DNA from: Pelagibacteraceae bacterium AG-359-E06
Lineage (GTDB): Bacteria > Pseudomonadota > Alphaproteobacteria > Pelagibacterales > Pelagibacteraceae
Length of the DNA: 64,000 bases
Reading direction: 5' to 3'
NCBI GenBank assembly: GCA_003280495.1
Contig: QCET01000001.1
Location: 1-64,000, forward strand
The notes under the pieces are model-generated. The model had not been told where the DNA came from and ran no database searches. It worked only from the letters and a program-made list of their open reading frames with translations. Shown one piece after another: positions 45,753 through 55,342 of the stretch. The stretch's first letter is position 1, and every line of letters begins with the position of its first letter. A program made the position numbers and the translations under genes.

Positions 45753-47071
45753 TGGAAGTAGAGCACAAGATAGTTTCATTCTCTCCAAGAGAAATTGTTT
45801 CGGAACTCGATAGATTTGTAATTGGTCAAGCTGAGGCTAAAAGAGCTGTGGCTATAGCTTTGAGGAATAGATGGCGAAGACAAGAGCTACCTGATGATAT
45901 GAGAGAAGAAGTGCTTCCAAAAAATATATTAATGGTTGGTCCAACAGGTGTTGGTAAAACTGAAATATCAAGAAGACTTTCAAAATTAGCACAAGCGCCA
46001 TTTATAAAAGTAGAAGCCACAAAATTTACAGAAGTTGGCTATGTTGGAAAAGACGTAGAGCAAATTATTAGAGATCTTATTGAGATTGCAATATCGCTGG
46101 TCAAAGAGAAAAAAAGGAAAGAAGTGAAAGCAAAGGCACAAGTTTCTGCAGAAGAAAGAGTTTTAGACGCTCTTGTTGGTAAAAATGCGAGTGTAGCAAC
46201 TAGAGAAAGTTTTAGAAAAAGATTAAGAGCTGGAGATTTAGATAAAAATACTATCGAACTTTCAGTTCAAGATAATCCTCAAATGCCTTCGTTTGAAATT
46301 CCAGGCATGCAAGGAGGTGTAGGCATGGTCAGTATTGGGGATATATTTGGTAAGGGTTTAGGTGGTAAGAAAAAAAAGAAAAAAATGACAGTCAACGAGT
46401 CTTTTGAATATTTAATACAAGAGGAGTCCGACAAACTTATTGATCAAGATCAGATATTAAAAGAAGCAAAATTTGCAGCAGAAAATAATGGAATAGTTTT
46501 TTTAGATGAGATAGATAAAGTTTCTGCACGAAGTGATAGGACTGGAGCTGATGTTTCTAGAGAGGGTGTACAAAGAGATCTATTACCTTTAATTGAAGGA
46601 ACAACCGTCAATACAAAACATGGTCCGATTAAAACTGATCATATTTTGTTTATTGCTTCAGGTGCTTTCCAACTGGCCAAGCCGTCTGATCTTTTACCTG
46701 AATTACAGGGTAGATTGCCGATAAGAGTAGAATTAAAAGCGCTAAGTAAAGAAGATTTTGTTAAGATTTTAAAAGAGCCTGATAACAGTTTAATAAAACA
46801 ATATAAAGCATTAATGAAAACTGAGAAAGTGAATCTTAAATTTACTGAAGATGGTATTGAAGCTTTAGCAGATATTTCAACGCACATTAACTCAACAATA
46901 GAAAATATTGGCGCAAGAAGATTACATACAATTCTTGAAAAAGTTTTAGATGAGATAAGTTTCACTGCTCCAGATAAAGCTGGCGAAGAAATCGTGGTGG
47001 ATAAGAAATATATCGAGAAACATTTAGGGGATATTACAAAAGATAAAGACTTGTCTAAATTCATTCTCTAA
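45752..47071 (+). CDS. hslU: ATP-dependent unfoldase HslU
   Basis: AAA+ ring that unfolds substrates for HslV. 439 residues: Walker [16 protein letters not shown] (about 62-76), the GYVGKDVEQ pore loop (about 91-99), an I domain (about 110-230) with KKKKKK in the middle, Walker [10 protein letters not shown] and the C-terminal sensor region ending LSKFIL. The end is convergent with the sugar-phosphorylase gene, overlapping by 4 bp. Confidence 0.97.
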   Translation: MEVEHKIVSFSPREIVSELDRFVIGQAEAKRAVAIALRNRWRRQELPDDMREEVLPKNILMVGPTGVGKTEISRRLSKLAQAPFIKVEATKFTEVGYVGKDVEQIIRDLIEIAISLVKEKKRKEVKAKAQVSAEERVLDALVGKNASVATRESFRKRLRAGDLDKNTIELSVQDNPQMPSFEIPGMQGGVGMVSIGDIFGKGLGGKKKKKKMTVNESFEYLIQEESDKLIDQDQILKEAKFAAENNGIVFLDEIDKVSARSDRTGADVSREGVQRDLLPLIEGTTVNTKHGPIKTDHILFIASGAFQLAKPSDLLPELQGRLPIRVELKALSKEDFVKILKEPDNSLIKQYKALMKTEKVNLKFTEDGIEALADISTHINSTIENIGARRLHTILEKVLDEISFTAPDKAGEEIVVDKKYIEKHLGDITKDKDLSKFIL

Positions 47072-48831
47072 TTGTTTGAAATCCATAGAGTTTCAAAAGG
47101 CTTTAATCTAATACTGTTTTTGCAATTAATTTTTGTTTTAGGGTTGATCAAATCTCTCCAAGTTTCATTTTTAATTAAATTTAATCTATTAAGATTAAAT
47201 TCAACACTCTCTGAAGTTATATTTGTAACTGAGAATATACTTTGTCTTTTATCCTTGCTTTGTCTCCACAAACCATAGATTTTTTTTCCGAGATCTAAAG
47301 TATATTGCGTAGCATTTGGGTGGAAGGCTTCTTGATTTTTTCTTATTTTAAGTAATCTCATTATCTCACTAAATACAATGCTTTCTTTTGAGTTTTTTTT
47401 TCCAAGTTTTTTTTGTAGATTGAAAAGGTCCCACTTATGTCTATTTAAATCACGATTTTTTTTAGAAATCTTAAACTTAGATATGTCATTTGAGGTTCCA
47501 AATAGTGAATTAAAATAAATACCAGGTATCCCTTCTAGGGAAAACATAATGGCATGTGCCGCTAAAAATCTTTTTATTTTATAATTTCCTTTTTTGTCAT
47601 AATCAGTCCTGCTCAAAAGATCAAATAACGTAATGTTAGCTTCATAGATTTTTTTTCCTTTGCCTTGAATTTTCCTGTATGAAAATTTACCATTGTTCTT
47701 CTTAATTCTTGAAAACATTTTATTCGATTGAAGTTCATTAAGAATCCCTTCGATTGGTCTCATGCCGATACCGTCATGCGATGCTAAAAAATTTAAATAA
47801 GTGTTTCCATTTCTTGCAGGTGGCATCGATTTGCTCCAATTCGACATTTGAGAACTGTCTTCAAATAATAATGTGTAAGCAACTAGGGGAGGCAAAGAAA
47901 AGTTATAAATCCAGTGAGCTTCGTCATTGTTTCCAAAGTAGCTCAAATTTTGTTTTCCTGGAAGGTTAGTCTCTGTAACAATCCAAGATCTAGTATTTAA
48001 TCTCTCCAAGATTAATCTAAAAAGTTTTATAATTTGATGCGTTTGAGGTAGGTTTACGCACTCTGTGTTAGTTTCTTTCCAAAGGTATCCAACTGCATCC
48101 AATCTAAAAATTGAAATTCCTTTACTTATGAAAGTCATCATAATTTTTACAAAGTCTATTAAGACATCTGGATTTTTAAAATTAAGGTCAACTTGATCTG
48201 GACTAAAAGTACACCAAAGTTTTTTTTGACTGTCATACATTTTAAATTTTTGCAGTAAAGGATGTTCTCTTGGTCTTATAACTTTCTTAGTATTAAATTT
48301 TCTATCAACAGAAAAGAAATAGTCTTTTCCTGGATCTTTATTCTTAAGAAAATTCCTAAACCATACACCTTTCGATGAGGCATGATTTATAACTATATCG
48401 GCCATTATATTTGCATCCTTTGACAATCTTTTAATATGATCCCAGTTACCGAACCTTTTATCGATCACGTTGTGATCTTTGACTGCGAAACCACTATCGC
48501 TACTCGATGGAAAAAAGGGGAGAAAATGAATACAGTTAAAATTCTGTTTAAGCCTTTTTTTAAAAAAACTATTGAATATATCTAATGTATTTTTTTCTCC
48601 TTTTATCTTAAGATTGTCCGCATAGCATATTAATAAAATAGTTTTTTCTGAACAAATATCTTCTTTCTTACTTAACTTAATATTTTGATTAAAGTCTTTA
48701 ATAAGTTCGTTAATTTTTCTTGTATAGTAATAAGTATTAATTTCTGGATCTACTGATTTATATATTTGGATTATTTTTGATTGAATATCATCCTTAATCA
48801 ACTGAGATACTTTACTTGAATTTTTCATCAT
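47068..48831 (-). CDS. GH13_18 sugar phosphorylase, probable glucosylglycerate phosphorylase
   Basis: Sucrose-phosphorylase-family enzyme, 587 residues. Catalytic residues by motif: nucleophile Asp245 in [13 protein letters not shown], acid/base Glu288 in VTETNLP, and Asp353 in [29 protein letters not shown] (about 104-120) is the subfamily hallmark. Length exceeds that of true sucrose phosphorylases (about 500) and fits glucosylglycerate phosphorylases, which cleave glucosylglycerate with phosphate to glucose-1-phosphate and glycerate. The neighbour gpgS favours this substrate. Its start overlaps the gpgS stop by 20 bp. Sucrose or glucosylglycerol remain alternatives. Confidence 0.82.
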   Translation of the reverse strand: MMKNSSKVSQLIKDDIQSKIIQIYKSVDPEINTYYYTRKINELIKDFNQNIKLSKKEDICSEKTILLICYADNLKIKGEKNTLDIFNSFFKKRLKQNFNCIHFLPFFPSSSDSGFAVKDHNVIDKRFGNWDHIKRLSKDANIMADIVINHASSKGVWFRNFLKNKDPGKDYFFSVDRKFNTKKVIRPREHPLLQKFKMYDSQKKLWCTFSPDQVDLNFKNPDVLIDFVKIMMTFISKGISIFRLDAVGYLWKETNTECVNLPQTHQIIKLFRLILERLNTRSWIVTETNLPGKQNLSYFGNNDEAHWIYNFSLPPLVAYTLLFEDSSQMSNWSKSMPPARNGNTYLNFLASHDGIGMRPIEGILNELQSNKMFSRIKKNNGKFSYRKIQGKGKKIYEANITLFDLLSRTDYDKKGNYKIKRFLAAHAIMFSLEGIPGIYFNSLFGTSNDISKFKISKKNRDLNRHKWDLFNLQKKLGKKNSKESIVFSEIMRLLKIRKNQEAFHPNATQYTLDLGKKIYGLWRQSKDKRQSIFSVTNITSESVEFNLNRLNLIKNETWRDLINPKTKINCKNSIRLKPFETLWISNN

Positions 48832-50032
48832 CTGCTCTCACGGCCTCTTTAAGATTTGATAAAGTTGAAGGTAATGCACTACTTACTCGACTCCAAGTTG
48901 GTATGAAGGGTGTTTCCATCGGATTTTCAAAAAAACTTTCACCCGCTTTCATGATATTATAGGCAAAAAGTTCAACAGCTTTTTCTTCTGAATGTCTATC
49001 GAAAGACAAGCCATTCATAACTGCATCGCTTTTGTAAATATCAATCATATCTAAAGCAGATCTGTAGTAAGTTGCTTTAATTGATCTGAATGTTTCCAAA
49101 CTGAATGAGTTTCCCTGAGTTGCTAATTTTCTTATTAATGTTTTAATAATATCAATAGACATTCTTGACAATCCCTTGCTATCGTCCTCTGTTGATAAAT
49201 CTTGGTGTTTGTGGTCATAGGCATCCGCTAAATCAATTTGACATATTAAATTAGATGAGAAATTTCTTTGCATTTCTGATAAGATTCCTATTTCCATTCC
49301 CCAATCAGTAGGAATTCTTAATTCCCTTAGTAAATCTTTTTTAAGAGAAAACTCTCCAGCAAGTGGATATTTAAAAGATTTCATAAATTCCAAATACTCA
49401 TTTTTTCCGATTGTTTTTTCCATTGCTACTAATAGAGGGTAAACCAATAATCTTGATGCCCTGCCATTTAATTTGCCTTTAGCATAACGTGGATAATATC
49501 CTTTGCAGAATTCATAATTAAAATTTGGATTGGCAACTGGATAAAATAACTTAGCCAATAACCTTCTCTCATAAGTAATGATATCGCAATCGTGGAGCGC
49601 TATTGCATCTGCTTCACCTCTGGCGAGAGCCATGCCTACGCAATACCAAACATTTCTTCCTTTCCCCATTTCTTTAGGAGCCAATCCTTTGACTTTAAGT
49701 TCATTGTCAATTTTCTTTAAATTCGGTCCGTCGTTCCACAATATTGAAAAAGGCAACTTTAATTTTTTAAAAAAACTCCAAGCTTTTTTAGCTTGGCTTT
49801 CGGTTGCTTTGTCCAAACCAATTATAATATGGTTAATATAATCAGTTTTATTAATTTCATCTAATATTTTTGGTAATGCTTTTCCTTCTAACTCTGAAAA
49901 TAAACACGGCAAAATTAATTCCATGTTAGTTTTTTTTGATATTGTAGACAGCTCTTTTTCTAATTCTTCTGTTTCTCTAATTTTGAAATCATGTAAATTT
50001 GCAACTATTCCATCTTGTGAAAAATCTGTCAT
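48812..50032 (-). CDS. gpgS: Glucosyl-3-phosphoglycerate synthase GpgS
   Basis: GT81-type retaining glycosyltransferase joining glucose from a nucleotide sugar to 3-phosphoglycerate, the first step to the compatible solute glucosylglycerate. 406 residues. GKGRNVWYCVGMALARG (123-139) and the metal motif ALHDCDIITYERR (DxD as Asp148-Asp150) are family signatures, as is DWGMEIGIL later on. The next gene upstream is the phosphatase (17-bp gap), and the one downstream is the phosphorylase. Confidence 0.92.
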   Translation of the reverse strand: MTDFSQDGIVANLHDFKIRETEELEKELSTISKKTNMELILPCLFSELEGKALPKILDEINKTDYINHIIIGLDKATESQAKKAWSFFKKLKLPFSILWNDGPNLKKIDNELKVKGLAPKEMGKGRNVWYCVGMALARGEADAIALHDCDIITYERRLLAKLFYPVANPNFNYEFCKGYYPRYAKGKLNGRASRLLVYPLLVAMEKTIGKNEYLEFMKSFKYPLAGEFSLKKDLLRELRIPTDWGMEIGILSEMQRNFSSNLICQIDLADAYDHKHQDLSTEDDSKGLSRMSIDIIKTLIRKLATQGNSFSLETFRSIKATYYRSALDMIDIYKSDAVMNGLSFDRHSEEKAVELFAYNIMKAGESFFENPMETPFIPTWSRVSSALPSTLSNLKEAVRADDEKFK

Positions 50033-50049
50033 ATTTTAATTTTAAAGAA

Positions 50050-50850
50050 TTAATGTATTTTTTCCAGAACCATTTTGACTACTTCCATCCATCCAATTGG
50101 AGCTTCTTTAGTTGATATTGTGTATTTATCTCTATTTAATAGATTTTGATTATTTTTATTTTTTATAAGACATGGAAAATCAACATAATCTAACATTTCT
50201 AAGTCATTTGGACTATCTCCAATTCCAATTGTAATGACATCTTTAAAATCTTGAAAATTGCTAAGTACATTTAAGGTTTTTTTAACAGCAATTGATTTAT
50301 TAACATTATCTCCAATTGAAAAAACTCTTCCACCTTGATTAATTGCGAGACCCAACTTCTTACAAGCAATATTTAATTGTTCAATTGCCTCTTTTCCTCC
50401 ATTAAAATTAATTAGGAAAGTATAATTTCTATTCATAGAAGCTTCGAGTTTTTTTTTATTTAAACCTAAAATTTTAGTTTGTTTTTCAATATCCATTTCA
50501 GATAACAAACTGCAATATGATAATAATTTAGTATTAATATTTTCTACGAAAATTTTTTGAATTTCAGCTAAAGGTCTCGCAAGAATAATTTTTTTTGAAA
50601 TATCTGGTTTTAAAATATCTAGATTATGTATAGAAGATCCATTTTCTGAAATATATGGTATGTTATAATTTAACTCATTAATAAATTGTTGTATCTCCAG
50701 TTCTGTTTTGCTTGAGGTTGGGATCAGTTTTATTCCACTATTCAAACACTTTAAAAGAAAATTTTTAATTTCGTCAAATTTAAAGGTTTCATTATTTAAT
50801 AAAGATCCATCTAAATCTGTAAATATAAAAACTTTTTTTTTTTGACTCAT
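50050..50850 (-). CDS. HAD phosphatase, mannosyl/glucosyl-3-phosphoglycerate phosphatase family
   Basis: Removes the phosphate from glucosyl-3-phosphoglycerate to give glucosylglycerate. 266 residues of the Cof-type HAD MPGP (YedP) family. The nucleophile motif is FTDLDGSLL with Asp12 and Asp14. SSKTELEIQQF is motif 2 and IGDSPNDLEML motif 4. The gene directly precedes gpgS, which sets the substrate as the glucosyl compound. Mannosyl activity cannot be excluded. Overlaps the smr gene by 4 bp, so it shares its transcript. Confidence 0.87.
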   Translation of the reverse strand: MSQKKKVFIFTDLDGSLLNNETFKFDEIKNFLLKCLNSGIKLIPTSSKTELEIQQFINELNYNIPYISENGSSIHNLDILKPDISKKIILARPLAEIQKIFVENINTKLLSYCSLLSEMDIEKQTKILGLNKKKLEASMNRNYTFLINFNGGKEAIEQLNIACKKLGLAINQGGRVFSIGDNVNKSIAVKKTLNVLSNFQDFKDVITIGIGDSPNDLEMLDYVDFPCLIKNKNNQNLLNRDKYTISTKEAPIGWMEVVKMVLEKIH

Positions 50851-51278
50851 TTTTTTAAAAAAACAATTATGGCTCCATCACCTCCATATTTTTGTGGTGC
50901 TTCATTTATGCTAACGATTTTATCCCTATATTCATTTTTAATAAACTCTGGGATAGCATATTTAAGAAGTCTTAAATCTTTTGATGCGTAAGGATCTGCT
51001 TCATAATTAGAGTGTAAACCTTTCCCAGTGATAAATAAAATTTTGCGCTTTTTTGTATTAATCGCTAAATCAATGGACTCTGATACTTTTTCAAATGCAT
51101 CCTTAACTTTAAAACCGTGTAAATCAATTTTTATATCAAAAAAAAAATTATTATTAACGATAAGCTTTTGATCTTTCAAATCTTTATCTTCTACAGATTT
51201 AATGTTTTTGATAAAATCTTGCCAATCTTTTTGATCTTGTTTAGTGATTTTAGTGCTTGGTTTCTTTTTCGTCACCAT
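50847..51278 (-). CDS. Smr/MutS2-domain protein
   Basis: A 143-residue protein with a C-terminal Smr domain: KIDLHGFKVKDAFEKV (about residues 51-66), FITGKGLHS (about 83-91) and GGDGAIIVFLKK at the end. Smr domains are nucleases in several known cases. The alphaproteobacterial stand-alone form is uncharacterised. ATG at 51278 is preferred over a GTG one codon earlier. It overlaps the Tim44-like gene by 29 bp. Confidence 0.9.
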   Translation of the reverse strand: MVTKKKPSTKITKQDQKDWQDFIKNIKSVEDKDLKDQKLIVNNNFFFDIKIDLHGFKVKDAFEKVSESIDLAINTKKRKILFITGKGLHSNYEADPYASKDLRLLKYAIPEFIKNEYRDKIVSINEAPQKYGGDGAIIVFLKK

Positions 51279-51861
51279 CACTTGAAAGTTCTGTTAAATA
51301 CCAAGTTGGATTTTTATCTTTTAAATCTTTTTCGAATATCCAAACGTCTGTAACAGTCTTAATCTTTTCAGGATCGCCTTCTATTACCATACCAGAATTG
51401 TTTTTTAGACAGTTAACAATTTCACTAGTAAACTTTGTTTTTATTTTATAATGTGAGTCTTCTTTGTCTATCTTAGCAATTTTTGTTTCTTTGATACCAA
51501 TAAAAGTTAACTCAGAGGTAATTTGTTTTGTCTTTCTTTCATCTATAATTTTAGAAAATTCACTATAAAGATTTTCTGTAAGGAGAGGTTTTAAGGAATT
51601 TTTATCACCTTTTGCAAAAGCTCCAATGATCATTTCATATGCAGCTTCAGCACCTTTTATAAAATCTTTTTTATCAAAAGTTTCTTTGTCTTTTTTTAAA
51701 TTAGTTGGGTTAATTGAAAAACTTTCTTTATTTTCATTAAACCTAGGCTTTATCGGAATATCGTCTGCACCTTTGCCAAGAACGTTTCTTAAACGTAAAA
51801 AAATGAAACCAGCTAACATTGCTAGAAGAATTATGTCGATATATCCAAAATTTTCAGTCAT
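51250..51861 (-). CDS. Tim44/TimA-domain membrane-associated protein
   Basis: A 203-residue protein with one N-terminal hydrophobic helix (about 7-24, IDIILLAMLAGFIFLRLRNVLG) and a C-terminal Tim44-like fold (about 75-195; GAEAAYEMIIGAFAKGD). The bacterial TimA relative is thought to help inner-membrane protein handling. Its place next to secB and fxsA is the alphaproteobacterial norm. It heads the transcript that includes smr and the glucosylglycerate genes, divergent from fxsA by 51 bp. Confidence 0.9.
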   Translation of the reverse strand: MTENFGYIDIILLAMLAGFIFLRLRNVLGKGADDIPIKPRFNENKESFSINPTNLKKDKETFDKKDFIKGAEAAYEMIIGAFAKGDKNSLKPLLTENLYSEFSKIIDERKTKQITSELTFIGIKETKIAKIDKEDSHYKIKTKFTSEIVNCLKNNSGMVIEGDPEKIKTVTDVWIFEKDLKDKNPTWYLTELSSDGDEKETKH

Positions 51862-51912
51862 TACTTGTAATTATAAAAAAAATAATTATCTCTTGATAAT
51901 AGATTAAACACA

Positions 51913-52326
51913 ATGCAATTTACACTACTATTTTTAATATTTGTTCCATTAATAGAGATCTACTTTATGATTAAAATAGGTGCTTTTATTGGAGCTTTCA
52001 ATACCATAATGGCGACGCTTTTAACCGCAGGTATAGGGTTATATTTTGTGAAACAACAAGGTTTAGCAACTGTTTACTCCGCTTTAAATTCAATTGGACG
52101 AAACAATTCACCTATATTTGAAATTCTAGGTGCCTTCTGCTTAGTAATTGCAGCTATATGCTTGATCATCCCTGGATTTATAACGGATGTTCTCGGCGCT
52201 TTGCTTGTAATACCAATAACTAGAAAAATTTTTTTAAGATTTTTTGTTAAAAAGAATTCCAACAATCAAAACGACAAAAGTAAAGTTATAGATATTAATC
52301 CTGAGGATATTGATGAACGAAAATAA
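51913..52326 (+). CDS. fxsA: FxsA-family inner-membrane protein
   Basis: A 137-residue membrane protein with two to three helices. The beginning LLFLIFVPLIEIYFMIKIG and the central ILGAFCLVIAAICLIIPGFITD are typical FxsA features. The name comes from suppression of phage exclusion in E. coli. The cellular function is unknown. Its 3' end overlaps secB by 14 bp. Confidence 0.9.
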   Translation: MQFTLLFLIFVPLIEIYFMIKIGAFIGAFNTIMATLLTAGIGLYFVKQQGLATVYSALNSIGRNNSPIFEILGAFCLVIAAICLIIPGFITDVLGALLVIPITRKIFLRFFVKKNSNNQNDKSKVIDINPEDIDERK

Positions 52327-52750
52327 CAATAACAAATACGAAGTAATTGCAAGATATATAAAAGACGTTTCTTTTGAAATTCCAACACCAGAAGCTTTCG
52401 TAGATGCAGCTAAAAATCTTGGAACATATATTACAAAAATAGATTTTAAGAGTAACCCTTATAAAGGTAATTTAGTCGAATTAAATTGCAAACTTATAAT
52501 AGAAGCACCGGAGAACATAAAAAACAAAATAAGATCAGAAATTGTTATGGCGATTGTTTTTAAAATAATAGATACTAAACTAACACCTGACGAAATAAAA
52601 AAAATCGTTTTGGTAACAATACCCTCTGAAAACTTCGATTTTATTAAGAGTGTAGTGACCGATTTATTTCAAAAATCAGGATTTAAAAACTTTAATTTCA
52701 ACAAAGAAATTAATTTCGAGGCTTTATATAACCAACAAAAAACTAACTAA
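52313..52750 (+). CDS. secB: Protein-export chaperone SecB
   Basis: Holds secretory preproteins unfolded for SecA. 145 residues from the ATG at 52313 (a TTG three bases earlier is less likely). RYIKDVSFEIPTPEAF (about residues 12-27) is the family N-terminus. The conserved C-terminal zinc-independent tail is short. The normal alphaproteobacterial neighbourhood (tim44, fxsA, secB, dnaQ) supports it. Convergent with dnaQ, 8-bp overlap. Divergent from E. coli SecB in sequence. Confidence 0.88.
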   Translation: MNENNNNKYEVIARYIKDVSFEIPTPEAFVDAAKNLGTYITKIDFKSNPYKGNLVELNCKLIIEAPENIKNKIRSEIVMAIVFKIIDTKLTPDEIKKIVLVTIPSENFDFIKSVVTDLFQKSGFKNFNFNKEINFEALYNQQKTN

Positions 52751-53414
52751 GAATAAAAGACTTTGGGATATTCTTTTTCAAAAAGCTTTTATGTTCTTTT
52801 ACTTCTTCCTCTGAAATTTCTACAATAATTCCTTTTCTGTTTTTTAGATCTATTAGATCGTTGTTTGATGTATTTGTATCCTTAATTGATAAATCAAATG
52901 TTGGTTCTTTTTTATCAAGTAAATCAATGTATACTTTTGTTAATAAGTCACAATCAAGGAGTGCAGAGTGTTTCTCTCTTCTGGAATTATCAATTTTAAA
53001 TCTTTTGCATAAAGCATCTAAACTATTTTGTAGACCTGGAAATTTATCTCTTGCTATAAATAAAGTATCAACCACTCTTTCCTTGCCTAGCACTCCTAAA
53101 TCTGCATCTTTTAATTCTTTATTTAAAAATGCTAAATCAAAATCAGCATTATGTATTACCAATTTTGAGTCTTTGATAAAATCCAAAAATTCTTTAGCAA
53201 CCTCTTTAAACTTAGGCTTGTCGTTTAGAAACTCACTTGTAATACCATGTGTTTGATAAGCTCCTTCTGTAATTTTCATTTCTGGGTTTATAAACGTATG
53301 AAACTTTTTACCTGTGGGAGTGTGATTATCAAGTTCAATACACGCAATTTCAATAATCTTATCTGTGGAAGGAGTAAGACCTGTAGTCTCGGTATCAAGT
53401 ATAATTTCAATCAT
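52743..53414 (-). CDS. dnaQ: DNA polymerase III epsilon subunit (proofreading exonuclease)
   Basis: DEDDh 3'-5' exonuclease. Exo I is ILDTETTGL (about residues 5-13), Exo II is IHNADFDLAFLN (about 92-103) and Exo III is EKHSALLDCDLL (about 146-157). 223 residues, with the short C-terminal clamp/polymerase-binding tail. Overlaps coaE by 4 bp in the dnaQ-coaE-aroE-maf-ppsR operon, which reads away from the candidate origin. Confidence 0.95.
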   Translation of the reverse strand: MIEIILDTETTGLTPSTDKIIEIACIELDNHTPTGKKFHTFINPEMKITEGAYQTHGITSEFLNDKPKFKEVAKEFLDFIKDSKLVIHNADFDLAFLNKELKDADLGVLGKERVVDTLFIARDKFPGLQNSLDALCKRFKIDNSRREKHSALLDCDLLTKVYIDLLDKKEPTFDLSIKDTNTSNNDLIDLKNRKGIIVEISEEEVKEHKSFLKKNIPKSFILS

Positions 53415-53983
53415 ATTATAATTTCTCTAATAATCTCTTTAACTTTTTTTTTAGCATTTTTTTTATTAAAATCATTTTTTATTATTAAATCTGAACGCAT
53501 TTTTTTAATATCTGTGGATAGCTGAATACTTTGTAATATTGAAATTAATCTAGAGTCATAATTTTTTCTTTTTTTTAAATGCGTTTGAATTTTACTCTTT
53601 TTAGCATCCACATAAATAAGGACATCGTTTGGTAAATTTATTTTATTTTCTAAATATAGAGGAATATCTAAAACTACAGCTTTTTGTTTATTATTTTTTT
53701 TTAAAAACAATTTCATCTTAGATCTTACAGCCGGATGTACAATTTTAATTATCTTTATTAAGTTTTTTCTGTCTGATTTTATCGCTTTTGATAGTTGTAC
53801 TTTATCTATTGGAAATTGCTTAATATATCTTGGCAAAGATTTATTTAATTTTCTAAAAATTGATTTATCATTTTTATACAAAAACGATACTTGTTCATCT
53901 GCATTAAAAATTGGAAAACCAAATAATCTTGACACGTAAGATTTGCCACTACCAATTTCTCCAAGCATAGCTAGCCTAATCAT
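53411..53983 (-). CDS. coaE: Dephospho-CoA kinase
   Basis: Last step of coenzyme A synthesis. The P-loop is GEIGSGKSYVSRLFG (about residues 8-22), followed by DADEQV-like NADEQVSFLY and DIPLYLENK (about 99-107). 190 residues. Overlaps aroE by 8 bp and dnaQ by 4 bp. Nothing unusual apart from a very lysine-rich C-terminus. Confidence 0.93.
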   Translation of the reverse strand: MIRLAMLGEIGSGKSYVSRLFGFPIFNADEQVSFLYKNDKSIFRKLNKSLPRYIKQFPIDKVQLSKAIKSDRKNLIKIIKIVHPAVRSKMKLFLKKNNKQKAVVLDIPLYLENKINLPNDVLIYVDAKKSKIQTHLKKRKNYDSRLISILQSIQLSTDIKKMRSDLIIKNDFNKKNAKKKVKEIIREIII

Positions 53984-54758
53984 TGATCAATCCTATTACC
54001 TTTTGGTCTATTTTTGGTAATACTCCGTGCCAGATTTCGAAGGATTTTTGTGCTTGATAAATAAACATCATTTTACCATCAATAATTTTATTGTTTTTTT
54101 CTGCGTTTATTAAAAATTTTGTTTTTGGTTTATATATTATATCGTAGAAAACTTTCCCCTTAACATCATTAAAATTTATTCCTATTTCCTCGTTATTTAA
54201 TCCAAGGCTTGTGCAGTTTACTACAAGATCAAAATTAATCCTTTCTCCCCAGTCTCTCACTTCAATATCATCAAATATTTGCTTAATGCTCAAAGCTTTA
54301 TCTTTGGCTCTGTTCATTAGGGTGATTTTAGGTACACCTAAATTTTTAAGTGCGAGAATTACAGAGGTTGATACGCCTCCTGCGCCTAAAACCAAGGCTT
54401 GTTTATTTTTTGCATCGAAACCTTCGTCAATCAAAGGTGTCTCAAAACCAAAAATATCAGTATTATCCCCGTAAATTTTTTTTTGGTTCATGTAAATAGT
54501 ATTAACAGACTGAGTTATTTTCGCGTTCTTCGTTAGTTCATCAAGATAAGGAATAACCAATCTCTTAAATGGTATCGTAACATTCATTCCAAAAATGTTA
54601 CCCTTTTTGATCTCAAGAATATTCTTTTCTAACTCTTCTTTTTCTAAGAACTTTTTGTCATAAATAGCTTTGACTTTTTCCTGTTGTATCCAATAATTAT
54701 GTAGCTTTGGAGACAAAGAGTGACTAATAGGATTCCCGATGACAAGCAGTTTTTTCAT
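53976..54758 (-). CDS. aroE: Shikimate dehydrogenase
   Basis: NADP-dependent reduction of 3-dehydroshikimate. NPISHSLSPKLHNYW (about residues 9-23) and MNVTIPFKR (about 58-66, with catalytic Lys) bind shikimate. LGAGGVSTSVILAL (about 124-137) is the NADP loop. 260 residues. Overlaps maf by 4 bp. The presence of a true shikimate pathway in this genome means the cyclase at 16621 need not be its AroB. Confidence 0.95.
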   Translation of the reverse strand: MKKLLVIGNPISHSLSPKLHNYWIQQEKVKAIYDKKFLEKEELEKNILEIKKGNIFGMNVTIPFKRLVIPYLDELTKNAKITQSVNTIYMNQKKIYGDNTDIFGFETPLIDEGFDAKNKQALVLGAGGVSTSVILALKNLGVPKITLMNRAKDKALSIKQIFDDIEVRDWGERINFDLVVNCTSLGLNNEEIGINFNDVKGKVFYDIIYKPKTKFLINAEKNNKIIDGKMMFIYQAQKSFEIWHGVLPKIDQKVIGLIND

Positions 54759-55342
54759 TTTAATTGCTCTAAATATTTATTAATTTGCTTAATAGGTAAA
54801 CCCATTATCGAATTCATATCTCCATTAATTTCAGCGAACAATTCAAGCCCACCGGCCTCTATCTGATAAACTCCGTATTTTTTCATTATCCCTAAGTCTA
54901 ATCTACTTAAATAATCATTAAGTTCTTTGTCAGACAAATTTTTCATCACAAGCTTACAAGACTCATGAAAATGAGAAATCATGCTTCCACCCTTACAAAT
55001 ACAAGCCGCAGTATGAAGATAATGTGTCTTATTATTTAGTTTTGATAATATAATTTTAGCTTCCTCTTTGGATTTTGGTTTGCTTATATTTTTTCCATCT
55101 AAATCTAACAGCGAGTCTGCGCCTATAATAATATCTTGAGGATATTTATTACTAATTTTTGAAGCTTTAAGTTCTGCTAAACTTTTAGCAATTTGAAGGC
55201 ACGTTGCATTTTTAGCTTCCATTGAAATTTTAATTTCCTCTTCATCTATTCTCGAAGGTTCTTGCTTAACCTGATATCCATTTTCTTCTAGAATTTTTTT
55301 TCTTATTCCACTTTGGGAAGCTAAGATCACGTTTTTTATCAT
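54755..55342 (-). CDS. maf: Maf-family nucleotide pyrophosphatase
   Basis: House-cleaning pyrophosphatase for modified or canonical dTTP/UTP. LASQSGIRKKILEENG (about residues 7-22) is the family opening (S-x-x-R), with IIGADSLLDLDG in the middle and the acidic cluster near EEAKIIL. 195 residues. One base overlaps the ppsR stop region. Position between ppsR and aroE is conserved in alphaproteobacteria. Confidence 0.94.
   Translation of the reverse strand: MIKNVILASQSGIRKKILEENGYQVKQEPSRIDEEEIKISMEAKNATCLQIAKSLAELKASKISNKYPQDIIIGADSLLDLDGKNISKPKSKEEAKIILSKLNNKTHYLHTAACICKGGSMISHFHESCKLVMKNLSDKELNDYLSRLDLGIMKKYGVYQIEAGGLELFAEINGDMNSIMGLPIKQINKYLEQLK

Noticed and set aside
47068-48831. Plain sucrose phosphorylase
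   Set aside because: Possible by family, but the length is nearly 590 residues and it is coupled to gpgS, which favour glucosylglycerate.
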